From contig DATBOO010000068.1 of assembly GCA_036553725.1 (NCBI GenBank), positions 1 to 29,815 of the forward strand: a stretch of DNA of 29,815 nt. Reading direction: 5' to 3'. Source of the DNA: Bog-756 sp036553725 (GTDB lineage: Bacteria > Actinomycetota > Acidimicrobiia > Acidimicrobiales > RAAP-2). The position numbers and the translations under genes are program-made. Shown one piece after another: positions 13,609-21,643 of this stretch. Within the stretch, counting starts at the first letter, position 1; each line of letters opens with the position of its first letter. The notes below the pieces were generated by a model. It did no database searches. It was given only the letters and a program-made list of their open reading frames with translations, and was not told the DNA's origin.

Positions 13609-15821
13609 CTCCGTCCCGGCGCCACTCCCGGCCGAGGGGCCTCGTCGATGAACACCTCCAGGGCGATCCCCGGGTCGGCGGCATGGCGGGCGACTCGCAC
13701 CTGGTAGCGGCCGGGACGGACGACCATCGAATGGGACACGACGTCCCGCTCGGCCACTGAGGAGAGCTCGAGACCGAGCCGGACGGTGGTCGAACGAGCC
13801 GCCCCGACCTCGACCCGGGCGAATCCCGCCAGTCGGGGCGGACGGGGCGAGTGCTGCCGGCCGACGTAGACCTGCAGGACGTCGGTCCCGGTGCGGTCGC
13901 CGGTGTTGCGGATGGAGGCCTCGATCCTGAGCAGCCCCCCGCTGACCTCGGCGTCCGCCTCTTCCAGGACGAACCGGGTGTAGCTGAGGCCGAACCCGAA
14001 GGGGTAGGCGGGCACGCTCCCTCGTCGCGCCAGATGCCAGTACCCGTGCCAACCGTCGTAGTCGAAGGCATCGGCCTCGGACTCGAAGGCGGGGAGGTCC
14101 GACTCCGACCGAGGTACCGAGAACGGGAGCCGCCCGCTGGCGTCGACCTGGCCCGACAGGACGTCGGCCAGCCCGTGGCCGCCCTCCATTCCCGAGTACC
14201 AGGACTGGACGACGGCCGGCACGGCGCGGTCCCACTCCGACACCAGCACGGCGCTGCCGGCCACCAGGGCCACCACCGTGCGCGGGTTGGCCGCGGCCAC
14301 GGCCCGGATGAGGGCGACATCGTCCTCGTGCAGCCGCAACGAGGCCCGATCGCCGCCGGCGGCGAATCCTCCGGGCTCCGGACGGGCCGAAACATGAGCC
14401 GGAGCTCGGATCGACCGCTCTGACGCGATCTGGTTGCCGAACCGCTCCACCAGCGCAGCGTCGTCCTCACCCGGGAACAGGTCGGCGAGACCGGCGGACC
14501 CCGCCTCCCCGATGAATTCGCCTTCGTCCTGTCGGGTGTAGCCCACCACCACCAGGGCATACGTTGCGGCGGCGGCCGACGACGACGCCCGCTCCAGGTC
14601 GGCCCCGTCGTCGACGACCAACGTCCCCCCGCCTTCGGCGAGGGCGGAGCGCAGCCCGTCCGCCACGGTGGCCACCTCGGGAGACCACACATCGCTCGAT
14701 CCACCGTCTCCGAGGTTCACCTCCGTGCCCAGCCTGCCGAGCAGGGCGACCGATGTCCCAGCCCGGATGTCCAGCGGCAGCACCGGGGCGTCCCCCACCA
14801 CCTCGTTCCGTAGGAGCACGACCGACTTGGCCGCCGCTTCGCGGGCCAGTGCCCGGTGGGCGGCACACGCCAGAACGTCCCGGTCCGGAGCCGGTCGGCC
14901 GAGCACACCCTCGAACCGCGCCCGGGTGGCGACGACCCGCTCCACTGCCCGGTCGACCTCGTCCCACATTCCGGGGTCACCATCGAGCGCGTGGCGGAGA
15001 TTCCCGGCCCGGATCATCCGATAGGGCATCTCCACGTCGAGCCCGGCGCGCAGCGACCGGGCCGCGTCGCGGATGCCGAAGATCCAGTCGCTGATCACGA
15101 ATCCGTCGAATCCCCACTCACCCCGCAGCACGTCCTCCAGGAGCACCCGGTTGTCGCCGCACCATTCGCCGTTGACCCGGTTGTAGGCGCTCATCACCAC
15201 GGCCACGCCCTCGTCCACGATGCGCCTGAAGTGCGGCAGGTAGACCTCGTGCAGGGCCGCCTCGTCGACCGAGATGTCCACCCGGAAGCGCGAGTTCTCC
15301 ATCGAGTTGCACGCAAAGTGCTTGACGCAGGCCATGGCGTGGCGTTGCACGCCCCGGGTGAGCGCGGCGCCCATCTCGCCGACATGGTAGGGGTCCTCGC
15401 CGTAGGTTTCCTGGGCCCGGCCCCAGGCGGGATGGCGGAGGATGTTCACGCACACCCCGCCGAAGAGGTCGGCACCGACAGCCCGCAGTTCCCGGCCGAT
15501 GGCGTCGCCGATGCGCTCCTCGAGCTCGACGTCCCAGGTGGCTCCCCTGGCCATGCTCACCGGGAAGCAGGTGGCCTGGTCGATGACGACACCGCGGGGA
15601 CCGTCGGAGAACGAAAAGCCCGGAAGCCCGAGCCGCTCCACCTGCGCCGCCCGGAAGGGGCTCTTGTGGTAGCCACCCTCCCCCAGGTAGGTCAGGCCGG
15701 CCCAGAACGGCGCGTCCCCGTCCAGACACCAGAGCTTCTCGTCGTCGGTCATCGCCTCCACCGTCCGGCGGGCCGTCCGCCTCGCCTCCGCGGCGTCGGT
15801 GGGACCCGGCTCGTCGGTCAT
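13605..15821 (-). CDS. Glycoside hydrolase family 3 (beta-glucosidase-like)
   Basis: 738 residues, full length for a two-domain plus fibronectin-like GH3 enzyme. The TIM-barrel domain has FSDGPRG (71-77), the substrate-binding KHFACNSMENSR (167-178), SAYNRVNG (211-218) and GFVISDW (240-246), in which Asp245 is the expected nucleophile. The C-terminal alpha/beta sandwich starts near AREAAAKSVVLLRNE and a fibronectin III-like domain runs through YPFGFGLSYT to the end. No signal peptide or lipobox is present, so it is probably cytoplasmic and acts on imported oligosaccharides. It follows a nitroreductase gene by 24 bp. No sugar transporter or regulator is close. Confidence 0.93.
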   Translation of the reverse strand: MTDEPGPTDAAEARRTARRTVEAMTDDEKLWCLDGDAPFWAGLTYLGEGGYHKSPFRAAQVERLGLPGFSFSDGPRGVVIDQATCFPVSMARGATWDVELEERIGDAIGRELRAVGADLFGGVCVNILRHPAWGRAQETYGEDPYHVGEMGAALTRGVQRHAMACVKHFACNSMENSRFRVDISVDEAALHEVYLPHFRRIVDEGVAVVMSAYNRVNGEWCGDNRVLLEDVLRGEWGFDGFVISDWIFGIRDAARSLRAGLDVEMPYRMIRAGNLRHALDGDPGMWDEVDRAVERVVATRARFEGVLGRPAPDRDVLACAAHRALAREAAAKSVVLLRNEVVGDAPVLPLDIRAGTSVALLGRLGTEVNLGDGGSSDVWSPEVATVADGLRSALAEGGGTLVVDDGADLERASSSAAAATYALVVVGYTRQDEGEFIGEAGSAGLADLFPGEDDAALVERFGNQIASERSIRAPAHVSARPEPGGFAAGGDRASLRLHEDDVALIRAVAAANPRTVVALVAGSAVLVSEWDRAVPAVVQSWYSGMEGGHGLADVLSGQVDASGRLPFSVPRSESDLPAFESEADAFDYDGWHGYWHLARRGSVPAYPFGFGLSYTRFVLEEADAEVSGGLLRIEASIRNTGDRTGTDVLQVYVGRQHSPRPPRLAGFARVEVGAARSTTVRLGLELSSVAERDVVSHSMVVRPGRYQVRVARHAADPGIALEVFIDEAPRPGVAPGRS

Positions 15822-15845
15822 CGGTGGACGCAGTGCTGTCGGCCG

Positions 15846-16442
15846 CTACTGGCCGAAGGGTCGATTGCCGTCGTCGACCACGGTGACCAGTTCGCCGAGT
15901 CCGGCGTCGTGTCGACCCGGGCCCTTCCTCCGGGACGGCTCGCCGGGCGACCCGAGGTTGACCCAACCGAGCAGCCGTTCGTGCCCGGCCAGCCCGAACA
16001 GGGTCCGCACCGGGGCGGTGTCCAGCACGGCGGCGCTCTTCCACACCGCCCCGAGACCGAGGGCCGTGCCCGCCAACACCATGGCGTACCCGGTGCAGGA
16101 CGCCGACGCCACCTGCTCCCACTCCGGGACATTCGATTCGAGCCGGGGAGAGGCGATGACCATCACCGCGCACGGTGCGGCGTGGGCCTTGCCGCGCATC
16201 TTGGCGACCATCGCATCCGGGAGATCGGCCCCCCTCTCGGCATGCAGACCGGCGACCAACGCCTCCGCGAACCGGTCCTGTCCGGCCTCGGTGATCACGG
16301 CGAAGCGCCAGGGCCGGAGCCCTCCATGATCGGGAACGGTGGTGGCGGTCCCGAGGATCTCGGCCAGGGCCCTGTCATCGGGAGCCGAGCCGTCCCGGGC
16401 CGGTTCGGCCCGGGGGGCTGACAGCTCGTCGATCCATGCCAT
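15846..16442 (-). CDS. Nitroreductase family protein (YdjA-like)
   Basis: 198 residues from ATG at 16442. The FMN-dependent nitroreductase fold is shown by LAEILGTATTVPDHGGLRPWRFAVI (26-50), matching the APDHxxxQPWxF segment of YdjA, then a mid-region with APCAVMVIAS and a late GYAMVLAGTALGLGAVWKS helix at the dimer interface. The usual N-terminal R-R-S FMN contact is degenerate (ELSAPRAEP), so cofactor binding may differ. The frame continues upstream to 16523 without similarity; no convincing ribosome site decides the start. It precedes the GH3 gene in the same direction with a 24-bp gap; a functional link is not obvious. Confidence 0.83.
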   Translation of the reverse strand: MAWIDELSAPRAEPARDGSAPDDRALAEILGTATTVPDHGGLRPWRFAVITEAGQDRFAEALVAGLHAERGADLPDAMVAKMRGKAHAAPCAVMVIASPRLESNVPEWEQVASASCTGYAMVLAGTALGLGAVWKSAAVLDTAPVRTLFGLAGHERLLGWVNLGSPGEPSRRKGPGRHDAGLGELVTVVDDGNRPFGQ

Positions 16443-16534
16443 CTCAGCGGCGGGGTGGCGGCGCGGCACCACCGGCTGGCCGCGTCGATGGTGGGCTGGG
16501 GGGCTGCGTCGAGATCCACCCACGGTAGAGGAAA

Positions 16535-16558
16535 CCGGATGGGCGTCGCGCCATCCGG
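16535..16558 (-). terminator. Intrinsic terminator after htrA
   Basis: Read on the minus strand, an 8-bp stem CCGGATGG/CCATCCGG with an 8-nt loop (16558-16535) is followed by TTTCCTCT, only 10 bp after the htrA stop. Confidence 0.7.
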
Positions 16559-16568
16559 CCGACGCCGG

Positions 16569-18098
16569 TCAGCCGGTCGGTTGCTGCTGGGCCTGGCTGC
16601 TCGAGCTCAAAGTGGCCGTCACGGTCATCTGGGCCTGACCCCGGTAGATCCCGATCCGGACGCTCTTGCCCGGCTTGTCGGCCTGCACGGCGGCCGCCAG
16701 TTGGTCGGCGCTGGTCACCGGCTTCCCGTCGAAGGAGGTGATCACGTCTCCCTGCTGGAGGCCGGCCACATCGGCGGGAGATCCGCTCTGCACCTGCAGG
16801 ACCACTGCACCCTGGGTGGGCACGAAGTTGTACTGGCTGCGCAGCTGCGGGGTCAGCGTCTCGAGCGACACCCCGAGGTACGCAGTGCCCGAGGCCTGGT
16901 TGTTGCTGATCGACTTGTTGCGCAGCGCCGGAAGGAGCTGTTCGATCTTGCCGGACGGGATGGCGAATCCGATGTTCTGAGCCTGGGTGGTTCCGGACGA
17001 GTCGGCCGCCACCGCGGTGTTCATGCCGATGACCTTGCCGGAGCTGTCCACCAGCGGCCCACCCGAGTTCCCCGGGTTGATGGCAGCATCGGTCTGGAAC
17101 ATGTTGGTCAGCGTCTCGGTCCCACTGCCCGATGGGCTGCTGGCGTGCACGGTGCGGCCCTTGGCCGAGATGATCCCCTGGGTCACCGTCGGGGAACCGG
17201 CCTGGAGGCCGAGGGCATTGCCGATGGCCACCACGGCGTCGCCGACCTGGACGTTGTCCGAGTTGCCGTAGTTGACGGTCGGCAGGTTCGATGCGCCGGT
17301 GATCTGCAGCAGTGCGACGTCATTGGTCGGATCGGTGTCAACCAGCGTGGCCGGCATCGACGTCGTCTTGCCGAACAGGGTGACGGTGATGGTGGTGGCC
17401 CCCGAGATGACGTGGTTGTTGGTGATGACCTCGCCGTTGGGAGTGATGATCATGCCCGTGCCCTGGTCCTCTTGCGCACCGCCCGACGAGCCCCCGCCGA
17501 AGATCGAGTTCGACACCGGTGCCGGCGATTTGGCGTCGATCGACACGACCGCCGGCAACACCTTGGCGATCACCGATTCGATATTGGTGGTGCCGTTCAG
17601 GAGTGCGGGCCCGGCGGAGATCTCCTTTACGGTGGTCGAGCCTGTGTTGTTGTTGGAGGCGGCCACGATCCCCCCGCCGATCAGCGCGCCGATGAGCGCG
17701 GCGACGGCGGAGACGACGACCCACAGCCACCCGGGTCCCCGACGACCGCTCGAAGCCGACGCCTCCGGCCCCGACGGGGGTGAGACCGGGCCCCAGACGG
17801 GGACCATCGGGGCGCCCGTGCCACCGGCACCGGCCGGTTCCGCACCGGCCGATGCGGAGCCGGAGCCCGAGGACCGCTCCTGCCACCCGTCGGGAAGGAA
17901 GGGCGGGGCGGGGTGGGTGGCGGCCACGGGCACCGGCTGGGTGGGAACCGGGGACGCACCCGGGACCTCCTGGGTCGGTTCGGCTCCCACCGGTCCGAGG
18001 GGTACCGCCGCGGTGGGCGAGGACGGATCGTGGGCCGGTGTGGCTGTCGGGTGCACGTGCTCAACCGGTGCGTCACCGTCGGTCTCGGACTGGTCCAT
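16569..18098 (-). CDS. htrA: Membrane-anchored HtrA/DegP-like serine protease with PDZ domain
   Basis: 509 residues from ATG at 18098 with AGGAGG 7 nt upstream. Residues 1-120 are a Pro/Ser/Thr-rich cytoplasmic segment, about 124-147 form one membrane helix, and the rest is extracytoplasmic. The trypsin-like domain has all catalytic residues: His229 in TNNHVI, Asp260 in DPTNDVALL, Ser345 in GNSGGPL. A C-terminal PDZ domain (about 400-495) has YLGVSLETL, SPADVAGLQQGDVITSFDG and QLAAAVQ. This is the actinobacterial PepD/HtrA layout, which degrades or refolds misfolded envelope proteins and is usually under stress control. A direct-repeat box in the divergent promoter may be a response-regulator site, and an intrinsic terminator closes the gene. 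Confidence 0.95.
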   Translation of the reverse strand: MDQSETDGDAPVEHVHPTATPAHDPSSPTAAVPLGPVGAEPTQEVPGASPVPTQPVPVAATHPAPPFLPDGWQERSSGSGSASAGAEPAGAGGTGAPMVPVWGPVSPPSGPEASASSGRRGPGWLWVVVSAVAALIGALIGGGIVAASNNNTGSTTVKEISAGPALLNGTTNIESVIAKVLPAVVSIDAKSPAPVSNSIFGGGSSGGAQEDQGTGMIITPNGEVITNNHVISGATTITVTLFGKTTSMPATLVDTDPTNDVALLQITGASNLPTVNYGNSDNVQVGDAVVAIGNALGLQAGSPTVTQGIISAKGRTVHASSPSGSGTETLTNMFQTDAAINPGNSGGPLVDSSGKVIGMNTAVAADSSGTTQAQNIGFAIPSGKIEQLLPALRNKSISNNQASGTAYLGVSLETLTPQLRSQYNFVPTQGAVVLQVQSGSPADVAGLQQGDVITSFDGKPVTSADQLAAAVQADKPGKSVRIGIYRGQAQMTVTATLSSSSQAQQQPTG

Positions 18099-18212
18099 CA
18101 CTCGCCCTCCTGGTGCCCGCGCTGCCGTCGGGTGTCTCGACGCCGCCAGCCGGCGACCGTTGCGACGACATCGTATGGTGGGATCAACGGGACAAACATG
18201 CATTTCAACGGG

Positions 18213-18229
18213 TTCTTAATGGCTTCTTA
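18213..18229. promoter_or_regulatory. Direct repeat TTCTTA with 11-bp period in the htrA/unknown-gene divergent promoter
   Basis: TTCTTA at 18213-18218 and 18224-18229, read as CTTAAT-GGCTT-CTTAGG. The 11-bp spacing is that of OmpR/PhoB-type response-regulator boxes. It lies 115 bp before htrA and 62 bp before the divergent gene. Confidence 0.45.
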
Positions 18230-18274
18230 GGGCCCGGCCGAACGACTTCCTCCCGGGTCCGCCGCAGCAGCCAC

Positions 18275-18290
18275 TAGCCTTTCCGCCGGT
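18275..18290 (+). promoter_or_regulatory. -10 box for a near-leaderless transcript of the 18291 gene
   Basis: TAGCCT (18275-18280) ends 10 nt before the ATG at 18291, leaving a leader of about 3 nt. Confidence 0.4.
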
Positions 18291-19583
18291 ATGGCCCATC
18301 GCATCGAAGTCGAGCTCACCTCCAAGACCGGGGACGACACCTGGACCTGGCGCGCTGCCGGTGCCAAGCAGCCCCGCGGCACGGTCGAGGCCCGGTTGGT
18401 GCCCGAGGGCGCCGGCGTGGGCGCGGTGCTCCGGGCCGAGGTCGAAACCACGCTCGACGGCACCACGGTGATGGCCCTGCTCCCGCCCAAGCCGAAGGGT
18501 GAGGTGCGCTCCGCCCAGCGGATCGAGGTGCTCGGAACCCCTCGACGCGGTCCCGACGTCAACGTCGTGCTGGCCGCCAAGGGCAAGCGGCCCCGTCGTG
18601 ACGACCGCCCGGACCGGGCTCGTGAAGGCGGCCGTCGGCCGGCCGATCGCCGACCGCGCCCCGAGGGCGCCGACCGCCCGAGGAACGAGAGTCGCTCGGA
18701 AAGCGGAAACGGCGGGCCGGCCAAGGAGGGTGCACCCGCCCGGAGATCGGCCGGGCCCCCCCGTTCGGGGAGGCGGGAGTCCGGCGGCCGGGAAAATCCC
18801 CGGCGAATGGCGCCCTCGAACACCTACCGGAACGCGGCGTTGGCCGACCTCCGGCCCGAGGAGCTCCCGGTGGCGGAACAACTGCTGCGCGGCGGGCTTC
18901 CGGGGGTCCGCCAGGCCATCGAGGAGCAGAACGCCCGGGCCCGGAGCGAGGGCAGGCCCGAGGTCACCCCCGGCCCGCTCCTGGCCATGGCCGAGACGCT
19001 CCTGCCGGTGATCAACCTGGCGGCCTGGAAGGACCGCGCCTCGGCGGCCCGGGCCGCCGGCAAGGACGTGCCCCTGCGCGAGCTGCGATCGATCGTCGCC
19101 TCCGCCTCGACCGTCAACCTCGACGAGGAGGGTGCCGAAATGCTCTCCGGCCTCCGCACCGCCCTCGATCAGCGGGTCACGGCGCTACGGGAACGCTGGG
19201 TCGAGCGGATCACGGCGGCACTCGGCGAGGGACGGATCGCCGACGCGGTGCGGGCCTCGATCCGTCCTCCCGAACCGGCAGCCCGCCTCTCCTCCGAACT
19301 GGCCGTCCGGCTGGCTGACGCGGCCGGAGGAGCCATGACCAGTGAGACCCCGCCCGAAGAGTGGCTCGCCCTCCTCGAGGTGGTGGTCGAGTCCCCGGTG
19401 CGCCGCACGGTCAAGCCCCGCGGCGTTCCCTCCGGAGCCGACGAGTCCCTTCTGGCCGCGGCGCGCCAGGCATCCGGACACGTGCCGGCCTTGGCTCGGC
19501 TCATGGGAATACCCATTCCGCCTCCCCCCGGCCCCCGCCGTCCGGTCCCGGCCCGTTCGGGCCAGGGCCGACGCGCTTCGTGA
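18291..19583 (+). CDS. Conserved hypothetical protein with basic disordered linker
   Basis: 430 residues; I do not recognise a named family. Three parts are visible. Residues 1-95 are rich in beta strands with the repeated pattern HRIEVELTSKTGDDTWTWRAAGAKQPRG and end in PPKPKGEVRSAQRIEVLG, like a small barrel. Residues about 96-175 are a very basic Arg/Pro/Gly/Asp-rich linker, probably disordered and able to touch nucleic acid. Residues about 176-415 are helical, starting NTYRNAALADLRPEELPVAEQLLRGG, with IVASASTVNLDEEGAEML and VRRTVKPRGVPSGADESLLAAAR further on. Homogeneous codon use argues for a real gene. It diverges from htrA and shares the promoter region with the repeated TTCTTA box. RNA or ribosome binding is a guess based on the linker only. 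Confidence 0.75.
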   Translation: MAHRIEVELTSKTGDDTWTWRAAGAKQPRGTVEARLVPEGAGVGAVLRAEVETTLDGTTVMALLPPKPKGEVRSAQRIEVLGTPRRGPDVNVVLAAKGKRPRRDDRPDRAREGGRRPADRRPRPEGADRPRNESRSESGNGGPAKEGAPARRSAGPPRSGRRESGGRENPRRMAPSNTYRNAALADLRPEELPVAEQLLRGGLPGVRQAIEEQNARARSEGRPEVTPGPLLAMAETLLPVINLAAWKDRASAARAAGKDVPLRELRSIVASASTVNLDEEGAEMLSGLRTALDQRVTALRERWVERITAALGEGRIADAVRASIRPPEPAARLSSELAVRLADAAGGAMTSETPPEEWLALLEVVVESPVRRTVKPRGVPSGADESLLAAARQASGHVPALARLMGIPIPPPPGPRRPVPARSGQGRRAS

Positions 19584-19600
19584 CGCGGCCGCCCGGCCGG

Positions 19601-20086
19601 TCAGTCCAAGGTCCGGTACATGGTGAGCATCCGCGCCTTGAATCCGGCTGACTCGAAGAAGTTCTTCGCCTCCCGGTCACCGGGCAGGGCGGTGCCGTCC
19701 ACTCCCGTGCAGCCCTGCTCCTCCATCCAGACGACCGCGGTGTCCAACAACAACCGCCCGACCCCCACGCCCCTGGCTCCAGGCTCCACGTAGCAGGCGT
19801 CGAGAACGCCGCGCCTCCCATGGCTGCCGGCTTCCTCCAGGTGGCAGAGCGCGAAACCGGTGACGGCGCGGTCGATGGTTCCCACCAGCACGAGCCGCTG
19901 GGCGTCGCCGAGCAGCGCGGGCAGCCGCTCGGCCAGGGCGAGGCCGCCGGGCGGGTCCGCGGCCCCGCCGACCAGGAGCGATCCCCCGCGCCTGGAGACG
20001 ATCCCGGCCAGGAACTCCTCCGACAGCTGGCGGAGGCGCTCGGCGTCGCCGACCGTGGCTGTTCGGACCCCTTCCATTCGCTCCAC
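19601..20086 (-). CDS. GNAT-family N-acetyltransferase
   Basis: 161 residues from GTG at 20086; an ATG at 20077 in the same frame is an alternative, and both have a GGAG 3 nt away. The fold is evident from RTATVGDAERLRQLSEEFL (8-26), RLVLVGTIDRAVTGFAL (64-80), VLDACYVEPGARGVGVGRLLLD (94-115, acetyl-CoA loop) and REAKNFFESAGFKARML (138-154). Substrate unknown. It is the third gene of an apparent operon after the DUF4193-type gene and a small conserved protein, 32 bp after the latter's stop, and faces the unknown basic protein gene tail to tail across 17 bp. Confidence 0.87.
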   Translation of the reverse strand: MERMEGVRTATVGDAERLRQLSEEFLAGIVSRRGGSLLVGGAADPPGGLALAERLPALLGDAQRLVLVGTIDRAVTGFALCHLEEAGSHGRRGVLDACYVEPGARGVGVGRLLLDTAVVWMEEQGCTGVDGTALPGDREAKNFFESAGFKARMLTMYRTLD

Positions 20087-20118
20087 TCGCTCCGGCGCCG
20101 CCCCCCCGATTTGCGGGC

Positions 20119-20709
20119 TCAGGACCGCTCGTCGAGGAGTTGGTCGACCCGGCTGAGAATCGTCCGACGCCCCCGGGTCGACGACTCGTACGTCCGGACC
20201 GACACCAGCTCGGACCGATTCAGCCCGTCGAGGCGTTGGACCACCTGGGAGGCGGACAGCGCATCGAATCCGGGGATGGACAGGGCGGAGACCGGGGGTA
20301 CGTGGCCGCCCCCCGTTGAGGGTCGGGATGGAACCGCCGGGTGGAGGGTGCGGGGCCGGTGTGGTCGGGGGGTTGCCGCCCCGGATGCCGGCGCCTCACC
20401 CATGCCGCCCGGGTCCCCCGTCCCTTCACGGGCCGGGGACGGGACGGAATCGCCGGGCACCGGACCGGCACGGTGCACCAGTCCCCGTGATCGCCGGCGG
20501 AACTCGCGCTGTCCGGCCCGGACCGCGAACTGTCCCATGGCCCGGGCGGACGACACCCGGATGCCCAGACGCTCCCGTCCCCGGGCAGCCAGCTTGGGCA
20601 ACTCCTCGACCACCGACACCGCGATGCCGGCCGGGACGAAGACGAACACGTCCAGCAACCGCTCGTTCAGGGGAGTGTCCCCGCGGTGGTCGTCGTTCGG
20701 ATCTGTCAT
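20119..20709 (-). CDS. Actinobacterial conserved protein (helical N terminus, C-terminal helix-loop domain)
   Basis: 196 residues from ATG at 20709, 13 bp after the DUF4193-type stop. Residues 14-45 are hydrophobic/amphipathic (LNERLLDVFVFVPAGIAVSVVEELPKLAARGRERLG), followed by a basic stretch (50-75), a proline-rich low-complexity linker (about 80-140) and a terminal domain IPGFDALSASQVVQRLDGLNRSELVSVRTYE (147-177). This last domain is close in pattern to the C-terminal segment of mycobacterial lipid-droplet-associated proteins (a D-x-L-x4-V/L-x2-RL-x-L pattern before a YE pair). The N-terminal part may associate with a membrane or lipid surface. Function is unknown; the operon context with a DUF4193-type protein is the only clue. 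Confidence 0.7.
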   Translation of the reverse strand: MTDPNDDHRGDTPLNERLLDVFVFVPAGIAVSVVEELPKLAARGRERLGIRVSSARAMGQFAVRAGQREFRRRSRGLVHRAGPVPGDSVPSPAREGTGDPGGMGEAPASGAATPRPHRPRTLHPAVPSRPSTGGGHVPPVSALSIPGFDALSASQVVQRLDGLNRSELVSVRTYESSTRGRRTILSRVDQLLDERS

Positions 20710-20722
20710 GGCCGGCTCCCGG

Positions 20723-21193
20723 TCAGACACAGTCGCGGCAGAGCATCTTCTTCCGGTCCGCCAACTGGTTCGGATGCTTGACCAAGAAGCAGGAGCGGCA
20801 GACGAACTCGCCCGGCTGCTTCGGCAACACCCGCTCGACACCGTCCCCGGTGCGATCCTCGGGTTCGGGCGCCTCCTCGTCGTCCTCGACGACCTCTTCG
20901 ACGACCAGACGCTCCTTCAGGATGGTGTCGAGGCTGGCCTCGACATCCTCGTCGTCGGGCTCCTCTTCCTCCTCCTCCTCGGACTCCTCGGCCGCCTTGG
21001 CTGTCTTGGCCGTGGTCTCGGGCACGACCGGCTCGATCTCGTCCTCTACTTCGACCTCTGCCAATTCAGCGTCGTCCTCGTCGCCGATCACCAAGTCGTC
21101 TTCGGCGATCAGGTCGTCGTCCTCCGGCAACTCCTCGAGGTCACCCTCGATGAGCTCCTCAGGTCCTTCGACTTCGTCGAGTTCTTGTGCCAT
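20723..21193 (-). CDS. DUF4193-type zinc-ribbon protein with long acidic N terminus
   Basis: 156 residues from ATG at 21193. Residues 1-115 are extremely acidic, with runs such as SEEEEEEEPDDED (71-83), broken by a short TTAKTAKAA basic hinge. The C terminus V-C-R-S-C-F-L-V-K-H-P-N-Q-L (131-144) and L-C-R-D-C (151-155) is the actinobacterial DUF4193 signature: Cys132, 135, 152 and 155 for one zinc. Typical members are near 100 residues, so this one is extended. Many lie near sigma-factor or dUTPase genes in other actinobacteria; here it leads an operon with a small conserved protein and a GNAT enzyme. No ribosome site is clear; a TATGCT box 30 nt upstream is a likely promoter. Confidence 0.85.
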   Translation of the reverse strand: MAQELDEVEGPEELIEGDLEELPEDDDLIAEDDLVIGDEDDAELAEVEVEDEIEPVVPETTAKTAKAAEESEEEEEEEPDDEDVEASLDTILKERLVVEEVVEDDEEAPEPEDRTGDGVERVLPKQPGEFVCRSCFLVKHPNQLADRKKMLCRDCV

Positions 21194-21201
21194 CTCGATC
21201 T

Positions 21202-21254
21202 TTCAGTGGTGAGTTGGGCGGGAGCATAGACGCTTCAGTGGCGACCTCGTTCAA
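21202..21254 (-). promoter_or_regulatory. Promoter of the DUF4193 operon flanked by direct repeats
   Basis: TATGCT on the minus strand (21228-21223) with TTGAAC (21254-21249) 20 nt upstream. The 11-bp repeat TTCAGTGG(T/C)GA occurs at 21202-21212 and 21233-21243, 31 bp apart, one copy on each side of the -10 box. Confidence 0.45.
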
Positions 21255-21401
21255 CGGCGGCCCCACACGGTGGACGCCCGCCTCTCGATGGTGCCGCTGT
21301 CAAGTCGCAACTCCACTGCGCCTTCAACCGGGGGTCGTCGCCGGTCATTCCCGGCGCCCGGTCGCCGACGGCGGGGTGGGCCCGGACCGCCCCGGCTCCC
21401 G

Positions 21402-21497
21402 TACGCTCGGGGCCAGGCGGTCGGACCCAGGGGTCTTTGGCACCATTCCCCCGTTGCCTGCGGTCGACACCGCCCGCCTCGGGGGAATGTTTTCTAC
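21402..21497 (+). ncRNA. Possible small RNA ending in an intrinsic terminator
   Basis: CATTCCCCCG (21444-21453) pairs perfectly with CGGGGGAATG (21480-21489). The loop contains an inner hairpin GCGGT-CGAC-ACCGC (21460-21473). TTTTCT follows at 21490-21495, so this is a terminator for a plus-strand RNA. A TACGCT (21402-21407) could be the -10 of an RNA of about 80 nt. No plus-strand gene precedes it for more than 1.8 kb. Confidence 0.4.
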
Positions 21498-21643
21498 TCG
21501 ATCCCCTGGGTCTCCCTCCGCCTCTCACAGCATCCCCCCCTCAAGCCGGACCGTTCGATCGAAACCGACCGGAACGCTCTTCGGGGCGACTGGGACTGGG
21601 CGCACGTTAGGCCACCGACACCGCCCGTCGTCAAATGGTAGTG

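Noticed and set aside
14856..16421. 521-codon plus-strand open frame
   Set aside because: Antisense to the GH3 and nitroreductase genes; product is low-complexity and arises from GC-rich codon use.
16455..17783. 442-codon plus-strand open frame
   Set aside because: Antisense to htrA, whose catalytic triad and PDZ domain are intact on the minus strand.
21380..21560. 6C RNA
   Set aside because: There are C-rich stretches, but I cannot find the two adjacent hairpins with six-C loops that define that RNA.
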